Assembly (NCBI GenBank): GCA_947175845.1
Contig: CAMWOK010000187.1
Coordinates: 1 to 6,213, forward strand
DNA from: an uncultured Lachnospiraceae bacterium
GTDB taxonomy: Bacteria; Bacillota; Clostridia; Lachnospirales; Lachnospiraceae
Length of the DNA: 6,213 nucleotides
Direction: 5' to 3'
Positions 1 through 6,171 of this stretch are shown here, in pieces. The notes beneath the pieces are model-generated. The model was not told where the DNA came from, made no database searches, and was given only the letters and a program-made list of their open reading frames with translations. Position numbers and translations under genes: made by a program. How positions within the stretch are numbered: the stretch's first letter is position 1; each line of letters opens with the position of its first letter.

Positions 1-220
1 TTGTCACCATCAGGAACTGTACATCACCAGGCAAGGGTGTGGTGGACAACGCGCGCAGAAGCTGCAGCTCGGTATCCTCCTGGACCGGCATCAGATTCAA
101 AATACAGACCTGCAATGGCCGGATATCCTGATGCACTGCACGGTTTTCGTCCATCACAAATATATTTTCGTATTCCAGTATTTCCTTTGCTGGCAGATCA
201 CTTTGCACTTTTATAGGCAT
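1..220 (-). CDS. metA: Homoserine O-acyltransferase MetA, N-terminal part (runs off the left edge)
   Basis: MetA (HTS family) transfers an acetyl or succinyl group from the acyl-CoA to homoserine, the first committed step of methionine synthesis, in the cytoplasm. The first 73 codons are present. They start MPIKVQSDLPAKEIL and contain ENIFVMDENRA (residues 18-28), HQDIRPLQ (30-37) and LNLMP (41-45), then TELQLLRAL, all in the order typical of the family N-terminus. The catalytic Cys, the Glu/His of the active site and the residue that sets acetyl versus succinyl preference lie beyond the edge, so the acyl donor cannot be called. The ATG at 220 is preceded by AGGAG (230-234) at 9 bases, which fixes the start. 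It begins 25 bases after the ligA stop, so it is probably the last seen gene of the same operon. The usual Lys-Ile after MPx is Gln-Glu here. Identification is from motif recall, not a search. Confidence 0.94.
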   Translation of the reverse strand, partial: MPIKVQSDLPAKEILEYENIFVMDENRAVHQDIRPLQVCILNLMPVQEDTELQLLRALSTTPLPGDVQFLMVT

Positions 221-227
221 TATTCTA

Positions 228-234
228 CACTCCT
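228..234 (-). promoter_or_regulatory. Ribosome binding site of metA
   Basis: AGGAGTG on the minus strand, with AGGAG 9 bases before the metA ATG at 220. A further ATG at 240 opens only a six-codon frame (MDRSVE, then TAA) that overlaps this site; it has no ribosome binding site of its own visible and is not called as a gene. Confidence 0.75.
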
Positions 235-245
235 GTCCATTTATT

Positions 246-2225
246 TCATTGTACTTCCATTTCCAGATATTCTGTCATAAACTGTTCCTCTGTGAGAATC
301 GGAACATTCAGTTCTTTTGCTTTCTTATTTTTAGAAGAGTTTGACGCAGCATCGTTGTTGATCAGGCAGACCGTTTTGGCCGACACGCTTCCTGCGACTT
401 TGCCACCCTTTTTTTCAATTAGGTCTTTCAACTCGGTTCTGCTGCCAAAGTGCGACAGACTTCCTGTCACGACAAAAGTCTGTCCTGCGAGTGTCTGCCC
501 TGCCTCATCGATTTCCTCCTTGACAATACGGACCTCCTGCAGGAGATTGTCAAATTGTTCGCTGTTCTTCTCATCGGAAAAATAGTCCACAAACGCCTGT
601 GCAATCACTTCCCCGATCCCATCAATCTCGCTGAGCTCCTCCACCGTAGCATGACGCATCGCGTCTATATCATATTTGTAATACCTGCAGATAACTTTTG
701 CATTCGCAAGACCGATATTTGCAATGCCCAGACTGTAAATCAGCTTGGGAAGCTCCACATCCCGCGCCTTCTCAATGCCGTCTATGAGCTTTTTGTATGA
801 GCGCTCGCCAAAACCTTCCATCGCTACGATTTCCGCCTTGTATCGGTCGAGGTGGAACATGTCCTGATACTGGTGAATAAAGCCTTTACCAATAAACTTT
901 TCCAGTGTCGCCTCCGACAACCCGTCGATATTCATTGCATCGCGGCTGACAAACAGTGTAAATGATTTGATTTTCTTGGCATCGCAGTCAGGGTTGATAC
1001 AGTATAGTGACTGCACCTCGTTGACCGCGCGCACCTGTGCTTTTCTGCCGCACACCGGGCAGCAGTCCGGTATTTCCAGGGTGTCGCTGCCTGTAAGATT
1101 CTCTGCAATCTGCGGTATGATCATATTTGCTTTATAGACTGTTATCCTGTCGCCGATGCCAAGCTTCAGACTTTTCAATATACTGATGTTGTGAACAGAT
1201 GCCCGGCTCACAGTCGTCCCTTCAAGCTCCACAGGCTCAAATATCGCTACCGGGTTAATCAGCCCTGTGCGGCTCGGGCTCCACTCAATCTCCTTCAGTG
1301 TCGTCTCACGCATCTCATCCGCCCACTTGAAAGCAATGGAATCACGCGGAAACTTTGAAGTGCGCCCCAGAGAACGCCCGTATGCGATATCGTCATATGT
1401 CAGAACGAGCCCATCTGACGGAACGTCATACGAAGTGACACGTTCCTCGTAATCCGCCACGGCATCTGTGATATTCTCTGCGTTCACTTTCAGATACTGC
1501 ACCACGTCAAATCCCTGCGCGCTCAGAAATTCAAACTGTTTTTCCCGTGAATTTTCAAAATCCACTCCCTCTGCTTTCACGAGTGAAAATGCGTAAAAAC
1601 GCACATTTCTCTCCGCTGTGATCTCATTGTTGAGCTGTCTGACAGAACCAGAACAAAGGTTTCTGGGATTTTTGTACTTTGCATCCACATCCTCGATATG
1701 GCTGTTGATCTCCTCAAAATCCTGGTAAGTGATAACCGCTTCTCCACGCAGGATCAGTTCACCCTGATGTTTGATGCGGAGCGGCACATTTTTGAACACC
1801 TTTGCATTGTTTGTGATAACCTCACCGACCTCACCGTTTCCGCGCGTCACAGCTTTCAGCAGCTCTCCGCCCTGATACGTCAGCACAATCGTCAGTCCGT
1901 CAAGTTTCCAGCTGAGCAGACCTTCTTTGTCGCCGAGCCAGTCCCTGAGCGCCTCGCGCTCCTTGGTTTTGTCAAGAGACAGCATCGGGCTTTCGTGTGC
2001 CTCCTTGGGCAGTTCATCAACCACTTCATATCCGACAGTTATGGTTGGGCTGCCAGCCAGAACCAGTCCCGTCTCCTGTTCCAGCGCTGCAAGCTCATCG
2101 CACAGCCGGTCATACTCAAGATTGCTCATAATTTCTCTATCCTGTGCATAATACGCCCTGGATGCCTCACGCAGTTTTCTTACAAGCTCTTTCATTTTAT
2201 GTAAGCTTTCACTATTTCCTTCCAT
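246..2225 (-). CDS. ligA: NAD+-dependent DNA ligase LigA
   Basis: LigA seals nicks in duplex DNA during replication and repair, using NAD+ to form an enzyme-AMP intermediate. At 659 residues it has the usual full length and all domains in order: the Ia NAD-binding region with MLSL (81-84); the adenylation domain with the AMP-accepting Lys107 in KLDG, TRGNG (127-131), Glu162 in RGE and AFKW with Lys300; an OB fold (about 305-380, with NPVAIFEPVELEG); a Cys4 zinc finger (Cys389, 392, 409, 414); helix-hairpin-helix repeats (about 430-565); and a C-terminal BRCT domain (about 579-656, with VVTGSL). Two family positions differ: TRGDG is TRGNG, and the motif IV Lys of DGVVIK is Thr276 in DGLVLT. 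The protein is otherwise intact, and I recall the same pattern in Lachnospiraceae ligases. Start: an ATG at 2237 lacks a ribosome binding site, whereas the ATG at 2225 has GGAGGGG just upstream. It follows rluF by 19 bases and precedes metA by 25. Confidence 0.96.
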   Translation of the reverse strand: MEGNSESLHKMKELVRKLREASRAYYAQDREIMSNLEYDRLCDELAALEQETGLVLAGSPTITVGYEVVDELPKEAHESPMLSLDKTKEREALRDWLGDKEGLLSWKLDGLTIVLTYQGGELLKAVTRGNGEVGEVITNNAKVFKNVPLRIKHQGELILRGEAVITYQDFEEINSHIEDVDAKYKNPRNLCSGSVRQLNNEITAERNVRFYAFSLVKAEGVDFENSREKQFEFLSAQGFDVVQYLKVNAENITDAVADYEERVTSYDVPSDGLVLTYDDIAYGRSLGRTSKFPRDSIAFKWADEMRETTLKEIEWSPSRTGLINPVAIFEPVELEGTTVSRASVHNISILKSLKLGIGDRITVYKANMIIPQIAENLTGSDTLEIPDCCPVCGRKAQVRAVNEVQSLYCINPDCDAKKIKSFTLFVSRDAMNIDGLSEATLEKFIGKGFIHQYQDMFHLDRYKAEIVAMEGFGERSYKKLIDGIEKARDVELPKLIYSLGIANIGLANAKVICRYYKYDIDAMRHATVEELSEIDGIGEVIAQAFVDYFSDEKNSEQFDNLLQEVRIVKEEIDEAGQTLAGQTFVVTGSLSHFGSRTELKDLIEKKGGKVAGSVSAKTVCLINNDAASNSSKNKKAKELNVPILTEEQFMTEYLEMEVQ

Positions 2226-2228
2226 AGT

Positions 2229-2235
2229 CCCCTCC
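2229..2235 (-). promoter_or_regulatory. Ribosome binding site that decides the ligA start
   Basis: GGAGGGG lies between two in-frame ATGs (2237 and 2225). Its GGAGG core is 5 bases from the ATG at 2225, while the bases before the ATG at 2237 show no such site. This supports the shorter protein of 659 residues over the 663-residue version. Confidence 0.7.
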
Positions 2236-2244
2236 ATGATTTAC

Positions 2245-2961
2245 TTATGATTGGTCTGACATGCCACACAGCCGGTAGAGTGTGGTGCGCTCTTCTCCTT
2301 TTAGCTCGCGGTATTCGCCGCTTTTCAATCCGGCAAGTTCAATATTCATCACCCGGATGCGCGTGAGCGTCTTCACTGTATATCCAAACTGCTCACACAT
2401 CCGCCGGATCTGCCTGTTCAGCCCCTGCGTCAGAATAATTTTAAATGTGTACTTTCCGATCTTCTCCAGAGAACAGGGACGCGTCGTCTCATGGAGCGCT
2501 CTCAAATAAACCCCCTTTGACATGTTCTTGAGAAAATCGTCTGTAATCTCCCTGTCCACTTTGACAAGATACTCTTTTTCATGGCGGTTTGCCCCGCGCA
2601 TCATACACTGTATCAGCTCTCCGTCATTTGTCATGATCATCAGCCCGTCAGAATCCCTGTCAAGGCGTCCCGCATAAGTGAGTCTCACGGGGTACTTTAC
2701 CGCCTCCACAATGGTTCTTTCCGCGTGTCTGTCCTTCTCCGTGCAGGTGACTCCGACTGGCTTATTGTACGCCAGAACAACCTTTGACGAGACTGGCTTT
2801 ATCCGCCTGCCGTTGACTTCGACAGTATCCCTGTCACACACCTGCACGCCGCTCACTGCCTTTTGGCCATTGACCGACACCCTGCCCTGATCGATCAGTT
2901 TATCTGCCTCACGCCTGGAACAGACGCCGCATTCCGCAAGGTATTTGTTTAGTCTGGTCAT
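2245..2961 (-). CDS. rluF: 23S rRNA pseudouridine synthase, RluF-like (RsuA/RluB/E/F family)
   Basis: The protein converts a uridine in large-subunit rRNA to pseudouridine. The 238 residues give an N-terminal S4 RNA-binding domain (about 2-50, LNKYLAECGVCSRREADKLI then GRVSVNG), a linker with AYNKPVGV (64-71), the catalytic motif GRLDRDSDGL with Asp101 as the catalytic residue, a HEKEYLV motif (127-133) and the C-terminal LNRQIRRMCE (181-190). The HEKEYLV-MSKGV stretch and the GLNRQIRRMCEQFGY segment resemble E. coli RluF (U2604) more than RluB or RsuA; the exact target base in this organism is inference. The ATG at 2961 lies 13 bases after the stop of the unknown gene before it. GAGGG overlapping that stop, 10 bases upstream, is a likely ribosome binding site, which suggests coupled translation. 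The TAA ends 19 bases before ligA. Nothing in the sequence looks broken. Confidence 0.9.
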   Translation of the reverse strand: MTRLNKYLAECGVCSRREADKLIDQGRVSVNGQKAVSGVQVCDRDTVEVNGRRIKPVSSKVVLAYNKPVGVTCTEKDRHAERTIVEAVKYPVRLTYAGRLDRDSDGLMIMTNDGELIQCMMRGANRHEKEYLVKVDREITDDFLKNMSKGVYLRALHETTRPCSLEKIGKYTFKIILTQGLNRQIRRMCEQFGYTVKTLTRIRVMNIELAGLKSGEYRELKGEERTTLYRLCGMSDQS

Positions 2962-2974
2962 CCCTTTTTATCCC

Positions 2975-3406
2975 TCATAAAAACTTTTTCAATCTGCTGA
3001 TTGCCTTCTCCTCAAAATCAACCAGTTCCTTTGCGATTTCCATCGAGGTATTTCCTGAATTCTGGTGATGATTCATGGATTTCCATATATTGGTGATACC
3101 TCTGCTGCTCCCCTGTATCATCAGTTCTGCAATCCTGCTGGTACTGCAATTTGTGAGTGTATTCATCTGAATTCCGCCCTTTTGCATCATATCCTGCAGA
3201 GTGCTATTGTGATACCCATCCGCCCGCTCGCTCTGCAGCCTGTCGGTCGCCTTGTTCTGTATCACGGAATACCAGAGCTTCTCTTTGGAAAGTTCCTGAA
3301 ACAGCGCATCGTCGCGAACTTTTTCTGACAGGGTATCAATCGCCTGAATTGCCCTGTCCGTATTCTTCTGGACTTCTCTCAAAATCTCCTGGTCATCTTT
3401 TTTCAT
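2975..3406 (-). CDS. Conserved-looking small helical protein of unknown function
   Basis: I cannot assign a function. The 143 residues have no signal peptide and no membrane segment. The pattern suggests four amphipathic helices: about 3-35, 36-60, 67-105 (with GIQMNTLTN at 78-86 and IAELMIQGS at 92-100) and 120-142 (KELVDFEEKAISRLKKF). This is compatible with a ferritin-like or other four-helix bundle. I recall similar unannotated proteins in Lachnospiraceae with the same GIQMNTL...IADMMIQGS segment; this needs a search. No paired ExxH iron-site motifs are clear. Longer starts exist (GTG at 3427, ATG at 3415), but only the ATG at 3406 has a well-placed ribosome binding site (AGAGAGG, 9 bases upstream). 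That site lies within the loop of an inverted repeat that could control translation. It sits 59 bases after the oxidoreductase and 13 before rluF, so it is probably co-transcribed with rluF, ligA and metA. Confidence 0.8.
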   Translation of the reverse strand: MKKDDQEILREVQKNTDRAIQAIDTLSEKVRDDALFQELSKEKLWYSVIQNKATDRLQSERADGYHNSTLQDMMQKGGIQMNTLTNCSTSRIAELMIQGSSRGITNIWKSMNHHQNSGNTSMEIAKELVDFEEKAISRLKKFL

Positions 3407-3443
3407 AGCTATCATCCTCTCTGTCACATATTAAGATAGCTAT
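3405..3443 (-). repeat. Inverted repeat bracketing the ribosome binding site of the unknown gene
   Basis: ATAGCTATC (minus strand, 3443-3435) and GATAGCTAT (3413-3405) are perfect 9-base complements separated by 21 bases. A T-G wobble extends the stem to the G of the start codon. In RNA the loop would hold the AGAGAGG ribosome binding site (3416-3422), and the stem would include the AUG at 3406. The core TAGCTA is itself a palindrome, so chance and DNA-level explanations such as a regulator site remain possible. Confidence 0.5.
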
Positions 3444-3465
3444 AGTATTGCCACAATTTGACAGT

Positions 3466-4539
3466 TTATGCCTGCAGATCGGTATCCTCTGGTATGGTAT
3501 CCTCCACCTCTCCTGTCAAAATCTCTATCTGCTCTTTTTCCTCAGAATGCGCCTCTTCCTGCTCAAATGGAAAAACCACACCCCACTGCGCGCGCAGTTC
3601 GTCCATCTGCTTCATAATGCGCAGCGTCTCCTGATGCGGCATCTCCCAGCACTCCTTCTCGCCCTTCTCAATCGCTTCCATGCAGGAATATACCTCATAT
3701 TCATAGCCAGTAATCTGTTTCGGGGCCTTCACCGACTTCACTGCCTTATAACTGGTATCATACACCGTGACTGATGAAAAATTGTTGATATTCTCGATCG
3801 CGATATATCCCTTCGGTCCATAGATGACACCTCTCCTGTCACTCAGCCCGTTCATCGTCGCATTCAGCACTGCCATTTTGCCGTCCTTATATGTGAGTGT
3901 AATACTCTCTGATGCATCCACACCCGTGTCTGTCAGGACACAGGAGGATTCAAGTTTATCGACGTCCCTGCCAAACATCATAGCCGCAAAATTCAACGTG
4001 TATACCCCCAGATCCAGCAGCGCGCCCCCTGCGAGCGCCGGATCTGTCAGCCTTTTCTTATCCGCGATGCTGTATCCGAGATTGGCCGTCAGCATTGTCG
4101 GCTCCCCGATAATTCCGGAATTTAAAATACCTTTGATCGTGGTAAGCATCGGCATGTATCTGACCCACATGGCTTCCGCCACAAGCACACCCTTTTCCTT
4201 CGCCAGGCTCAGTATCTCCTCCGCCTGTTTTGCATTTGCAGTAAAGGATTTCTCGCACAGAACATTTTTGCCGTTTTCGATGCAGAGTTTCATATTTGCA
4301 TAGTGCTCGGAGTGGGGTGTCGCAATGTAAATCAGATCAATCTTACTGTCCAGCATCATCTCCTCATAGGAAGTATATGCTACCTTGATTCCGTATTCAC
4401 TTGCAAATTGCTGTGCCCTTTCCTCGCTCCTTGACGCCACGCCATAGCACTTCACACTCTTCATTTTCCTGACTGTGTTTGCCATAACACCTGCTATGTT
4501 TCCCGTTCCCATAATACCGATTCGCTTTTGTTTAAACAT
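3466..4539 (-). CDS. Gfo/Idh/MocA family NAD(P)-dependent oxidoreductase
   Basis: The protein is a cytosolic dehydrogenase acting on a sugar, polyol or similar hydroxyl compound; the substrate is not evident. Of 357 residues, 1-125 form a Rossmann fold with the dinucleotide loop GTGNIA (11-16), the IYIATPHSEHY segment (70-80) and CEKSF (95-99), where most relatives have EKP. Residues 126-325 match the C-terminal substrate domain, with the GGALLDLGVY motif (171-180) that carries the conserved Asp of the dihydrodiol dehydrogenase-like branch. After VVFPFE the conserved part ends, and a tail of about 32 residues rich in Glu and Asp follows, which relatives of about 325-335 residues lack. The ATG at 4539 is preceded by GGGGGGAGG (4545-4553), 5 bases away, a very strong ribosome binding site. 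A candidate promoter lies about 90 bases upstream. None of the neighbours is a sugar transporter, so context does not suggest a substrate. Confidence 0.92.
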   Translation of the reverse strand: MFKQKRIGIMGTGNIAGVMANTVRKMKSVKCYGVASRSEERAQQFASEYGIKVAYTSYEEMMLDSKIDLIYIATPHSEHYANMKLCIENGKNVLCEKSFTANAKQAEEILSLAKEKGVLVAEAMWVRYMPMLTTIKGILNSGIIGEPTMLTANLGYSIADKKRLTDPALAGGALLDLGVYTLNFAAMMFGRDVDKLESSCVLTDTGVDASESITLTYKDGKMAVLNATMNGLSDRRGVIYGPKGYIAIENINNFSSVTVYDTSYKAVKSVKAPKQITGYEYEVYSCMEAIEKGEKECWEMPHQETLRIMKQMDELRAQWGVVFPFEQEEAHSEEKEQIEILTGEVEDTIPEDTDLQA

Positions 4540-4544
4540 GACTG

Positions 4545-4553
4545 CCTCCCCCC
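4545..4553 (-). promoter_or_regulatory. Strong ribosome binding site of the oxidoreductase
   Basis: GGGGGGAGG ends 5 bases before the ATG at 4539. It is the strongest ribosome binding site in the window and fixes the start. Confidence 0.8.
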
Positions 4554-4581
4554 ATACCTTTTATAACAACGATATATAATG

Positions 4582-4612
4582 AAAGCCCATGCAGCACCTG
4601 CCACATGGGTTT
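4582..4612 (-). terminator. Terminator-like hairpin after the SH3-protein gene
   Basis: On the minus strand CCCATGTGGC, loop AGGT, GCTGCATGGG forms a 10-pair stem with two G-U wobbles. It is flanked by AAA on the left and, after one bulged C, TTT on the right. It starts 35 bases past the TAG of the SH3-protein gene. The two wobble pairs become mismatches in plus-strand RNA, so the structure favours minus-strand transcripts. The T-run after it is short (TTTCATT), so termination may be weak. If the promoter upstream at 4628-4657 is real, the hairpin lies in the 5' leader of the oxidoreductase mRNA. Confidence 0.5.
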
Positions 4613-4627
4613 CCTAATCCTATACAT

Positions 4628-4657
4628 ATTATAGACGAATTACGGTCTATCTCTGAA
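4628..4657 (-). promoter_or_regulatory. Candidate sigma-A promoter for the oxidoreductase and downstream genes
   Basis: A perfect -10 TATAAT (4628-4633) has an 18-base spacer to TTCAGA (4652-4657; 4 of 6 matches to TTGACA). The -35 overlaps the last codons of the SH3-protein gene. An inverted repeat, ATAGAC N8 GTCTAT (4631-4650), fills the spacer and overlaps the -10. The leader would be about 80 bases and include the hairpin at 4582-4612. Confidence 0.45.
4631..4650. repeat. Inverted repeat ATAGAC-N8-GTCTAT
   Basis: Two perfect 6-base arms with an 8-base spacer lie over the stop codon of the SH3-protein gene and the -10 side of the candidate promoter. It could be an operator half-site pair, but short arms in an AT-rich stretch can arise by chance. 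Confidence 0.4.
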
Positions 4658-6131
4658 AAAATTCTGACTTGACAAAACCAATCGTACCTCTATATTCAAT
4701 CTTGTACCACTCGCCCTGATCTTCCAGCAGCGTGTAGGCAACCCCCGCCTGTGCAGTACCAATTTTATCAGCATCCTGACTTGCCCGGTTCCTTACATTC
4801 ACATTCGTCGTAGCTGTCACTGTGCCCAGCCCTGTACCTGTGTTTGCATCTGCATTTGCATTTGGTTCGGATGGCGCAACTACCTCCTCCGAAGCTACCA
4901 CTTCAAGATAATCGCTCTTGATAAAAGCTTCCTTTCCCTCAAATATGACCTTGCTCCATCCATTGACTCTCTCCTCAATGCGCGTGAGCTCTATTCCTGC
5001 CTGTGCCTTGCCGATCTTGTCAGCCTCCTCACTGTCAGACGAACGGACATTGACAGTATCTGTCGTTTTCACGATCTGATTGACAACCTGATTCTGCGTC
5101 AGCACTTCACTTTCACTGGATGCTTCTGACTCCGCCGGGGGCTGTGTATCTCCTGATTCCCCAGACTCTGTCTGAGCCGCCCCGGCATTCTCGCCCTGAA
5201 CTTCCAGCTGTGCCAGTGCCACACCGACAGACTCTTTAACTACTGAGGGAAGTTCCTCCATAAACTGCTCGAGCGTCTCGTCCGCGGCGAGTGCTTCCTT
5301 GTAGTTCACATTGATTTTATTGTACAGGTCAACCACGTCATCCTGGCTGGTAACCAGCTTAAACGCTGCCTTGACACTCTCTTCGGTATCACCGTCAATC
5401 CTGAGACTCCCATCATCTGCCGTATATATGTAAAACGCATTCAATCCTGGCGCCTCTGACGCGATGTCCTTGAACTTTACATCATATGTCGTATACACAA
5501 AATAGGAATTCGCATCCATTCCCGGCTTTGTGTAACAGTTAATGTTCTCATAGCTCTCTATAAATTCACTTTTCTTTTCGTAGGTAATGATCTCCCTGTC
5601 TGTGTTGTAATCCTTAATTGCCCGCACTGTATCCATGTCCCCATCAGCCAGGGCTGTATAAAATGAACGCATGAGGTCATTGACATTAGAAACTGCATTC
5701 TCGGCCAACGGCTCATTCGTCCATGTGATAGTGCTTGTATTGAGATCTTCCTCCAGATTCAGTTCAACTGTCTGGCTCTTTCGGGAAACTGCAAACGATA
5801 TTGCCACTGCAATGACAATCGCACATGCCGCAACCGGCAGTAAAATCCTTGCTGAATTCAGAGTGATTCCCCTGATATGTCCGGAAGCGCGATCTGCTGC
5901 GTTTTTCTGATCCTGACCGGACCCGCTCTCCTGTCGTGTGGCAGTTGCATCGTTGTTTTTCTGTGTCTCTGCCTTCTCCTTTGCACCTTTCCGGACAGCC
6001 TTGCCGCTGTCATCGTTCTCTTTTTTTACCTCTGATGCATCATCAGTTTTTTCCTCTTTTGTATTCAGCACTTCTGTATTTGTATCTGGATTTTGTCTGT
6101 TTTTACTCTTATTTTTTTTGCTGTTGTCCAT
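4647..6131 (-). CDS. Membrane-anchored protein with two C-terminal SH3b domains
   Basis: This is probably a cell-envelope protein whose SH3b domains bind peptidoglycan or other wall material; it has no catalytic domain I can see. With the start used here it has 494 residues: a charged Lys/Glu/Asn-rich cytoplasmic N-terminus (1-93), one membrane helix (about 96-115, followed by SRKS), and an extracytoplasmic region (about 145-300). That region opens with DLMRSFYTALADGDMDTVRAI, an NTF2-like-looking start, and contains YTKPG and FYIYTADDGSLRIDG. Next come a Glu/Ser/Gln-rich linker (about 312-350) and two SH3b repeats (about 355-411 and 437-493), both with VNVR, ADKIG and AQAG, linked by an Asn/Ala/Glu-rich stretch. 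The orientation is N-in, without signal cleavage. I recall proteins of this plan in Lachnospiraceae. An ATG at 6143 lacks a ribosome binding site; the ATG at 6131 has GGGAG 5 bases upstream. It lies 40 bases after tRNA-Arg with no terminator between, so it may share that transcript. Confidence 0.87.
   Translation of the reverse strand: MDNSKKNKSKNRQNPDTNTEVLNTKEEKTDDASEVKKENDDSGKAVRKGAKEKAETQKNNDATATRQESGSGQDQKNAADRASGHIRGITLNSARILLPVAACAIVIAVAISFAVSRKSQTVELNLEEDLNTSTITWTNEPLAENAVSNVNDLMRSFYTALADGDMDTVRAIKDYNTDREIITYEKKSEFIESYENINCYTKPGMDANSYFVYTTYDVKFKDIASEAPGLNAFYIYTADDGSLRIDGDTEESVKAAFKLVTSQDDVVDLYNKINVNYKEALAADETLEQFMEELPSVVKESVGVALAQLEVQGENAGAAQTESGESGDTQPPAESEASSESEVLTQNQVVNQIVKTTDTVNVRSSDSEEADKIGKAQAGIELTRIEERVNGWSKVIFEGKEAFIKSDYLEVVASEEVVAPSEPNANADANTGTGLGTVTATTNVNVRNRASQDADKIGTAQAGVAYTLLEDQGEWYKIEYRGTIGFVKSEFFQR
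4737..5038 (-). repeat. Tandem SH3b-coding repeat: the two ADKIG-AQAG segments
   Basis: The segments near 4737-4780 and 4995-5038 encode near-identical stretches, DADKIGTAQAG and EADKIGKAQAG, about 260 bases apart. The DNA is also similar (GCACAGGC is shared). This marks an internal duplication of the SH3b domain. The coordinates span from one copy to the other, including unique sequence. Confidence 0.6.
4843..4863 (-). repeat. Short hexamer run in the inter-SH3 linker
   Basis: Plus-strand units TTTGCA, TCTGCA, TTTGCA, TTT encode the NANADAN part of the linker between the two SH3b domains. It is in frame (6 bases, two codons), so slippage would change only linker length. Confidence 0.45.
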
Positions 6132-6136
6132 CTTTA

Positions 6137-6141
6137 CTCCC
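6137..6141 (-). promoter_or_regulatory. Ribosome binding site that decides the SH3-protein start
   Basis: GGGAG lies 5 bases before the ATG at 6131 and overlaps an in-frame ATG at 6143. No comparable site precedes the ATG at 6143, so the 494-residue form is preferred over 498. Confidence 0.6.
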
Positions 6142-6171
6142 ATCCGTCACTGCCAAATCCATTTCTGGAAA

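Noticed and set aside
1..216. Plus-strand open frame of 71 codons at the left edge
   Set aside because: The opposite strand encodes the unmistakable MetA N-terminus with its own ribosome binding site.
1698..2204. Plus-strand open frame of 168 codons inside ligA
   Set aside because: It lies wholly opposite the conserved N-terminal domains of LigA, has no family-like sequence and no convincing ribosome binding site. The same applies to the shorter plus-strand frames at 292-585, 450-800, 1267-1452 and 1927-2151.
246..2225. LigA as a decaying or inactive copy because of its altered motifs
   Set aside because: The frame is uninterrupted and of full length, and Lys107, Glu162, Lys300, the Cys4 zinc finger, the helix-hairpin-helix repeats and BRCT are all present.
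3428..3456. Possible promoter TTGTGG-N17-TAATAT before the unknown gene
   Set aside because: The -35 matches only 3 of 6 and the -10 only 4 of 6. A start about 7 bases after the -10 would fall inside the ribosome binding site and remove it from the mRNA.
3824..4303. Plus-strand open frame of 159 codons opposite the oxidoreductase, and a minus-strand frame at 4058-4258
   Set aside because: Both are out-of-frame shadows of a gene with clear family motifs. Their translations are low-complexity (Ser/Ala-rich) or lack any motif.
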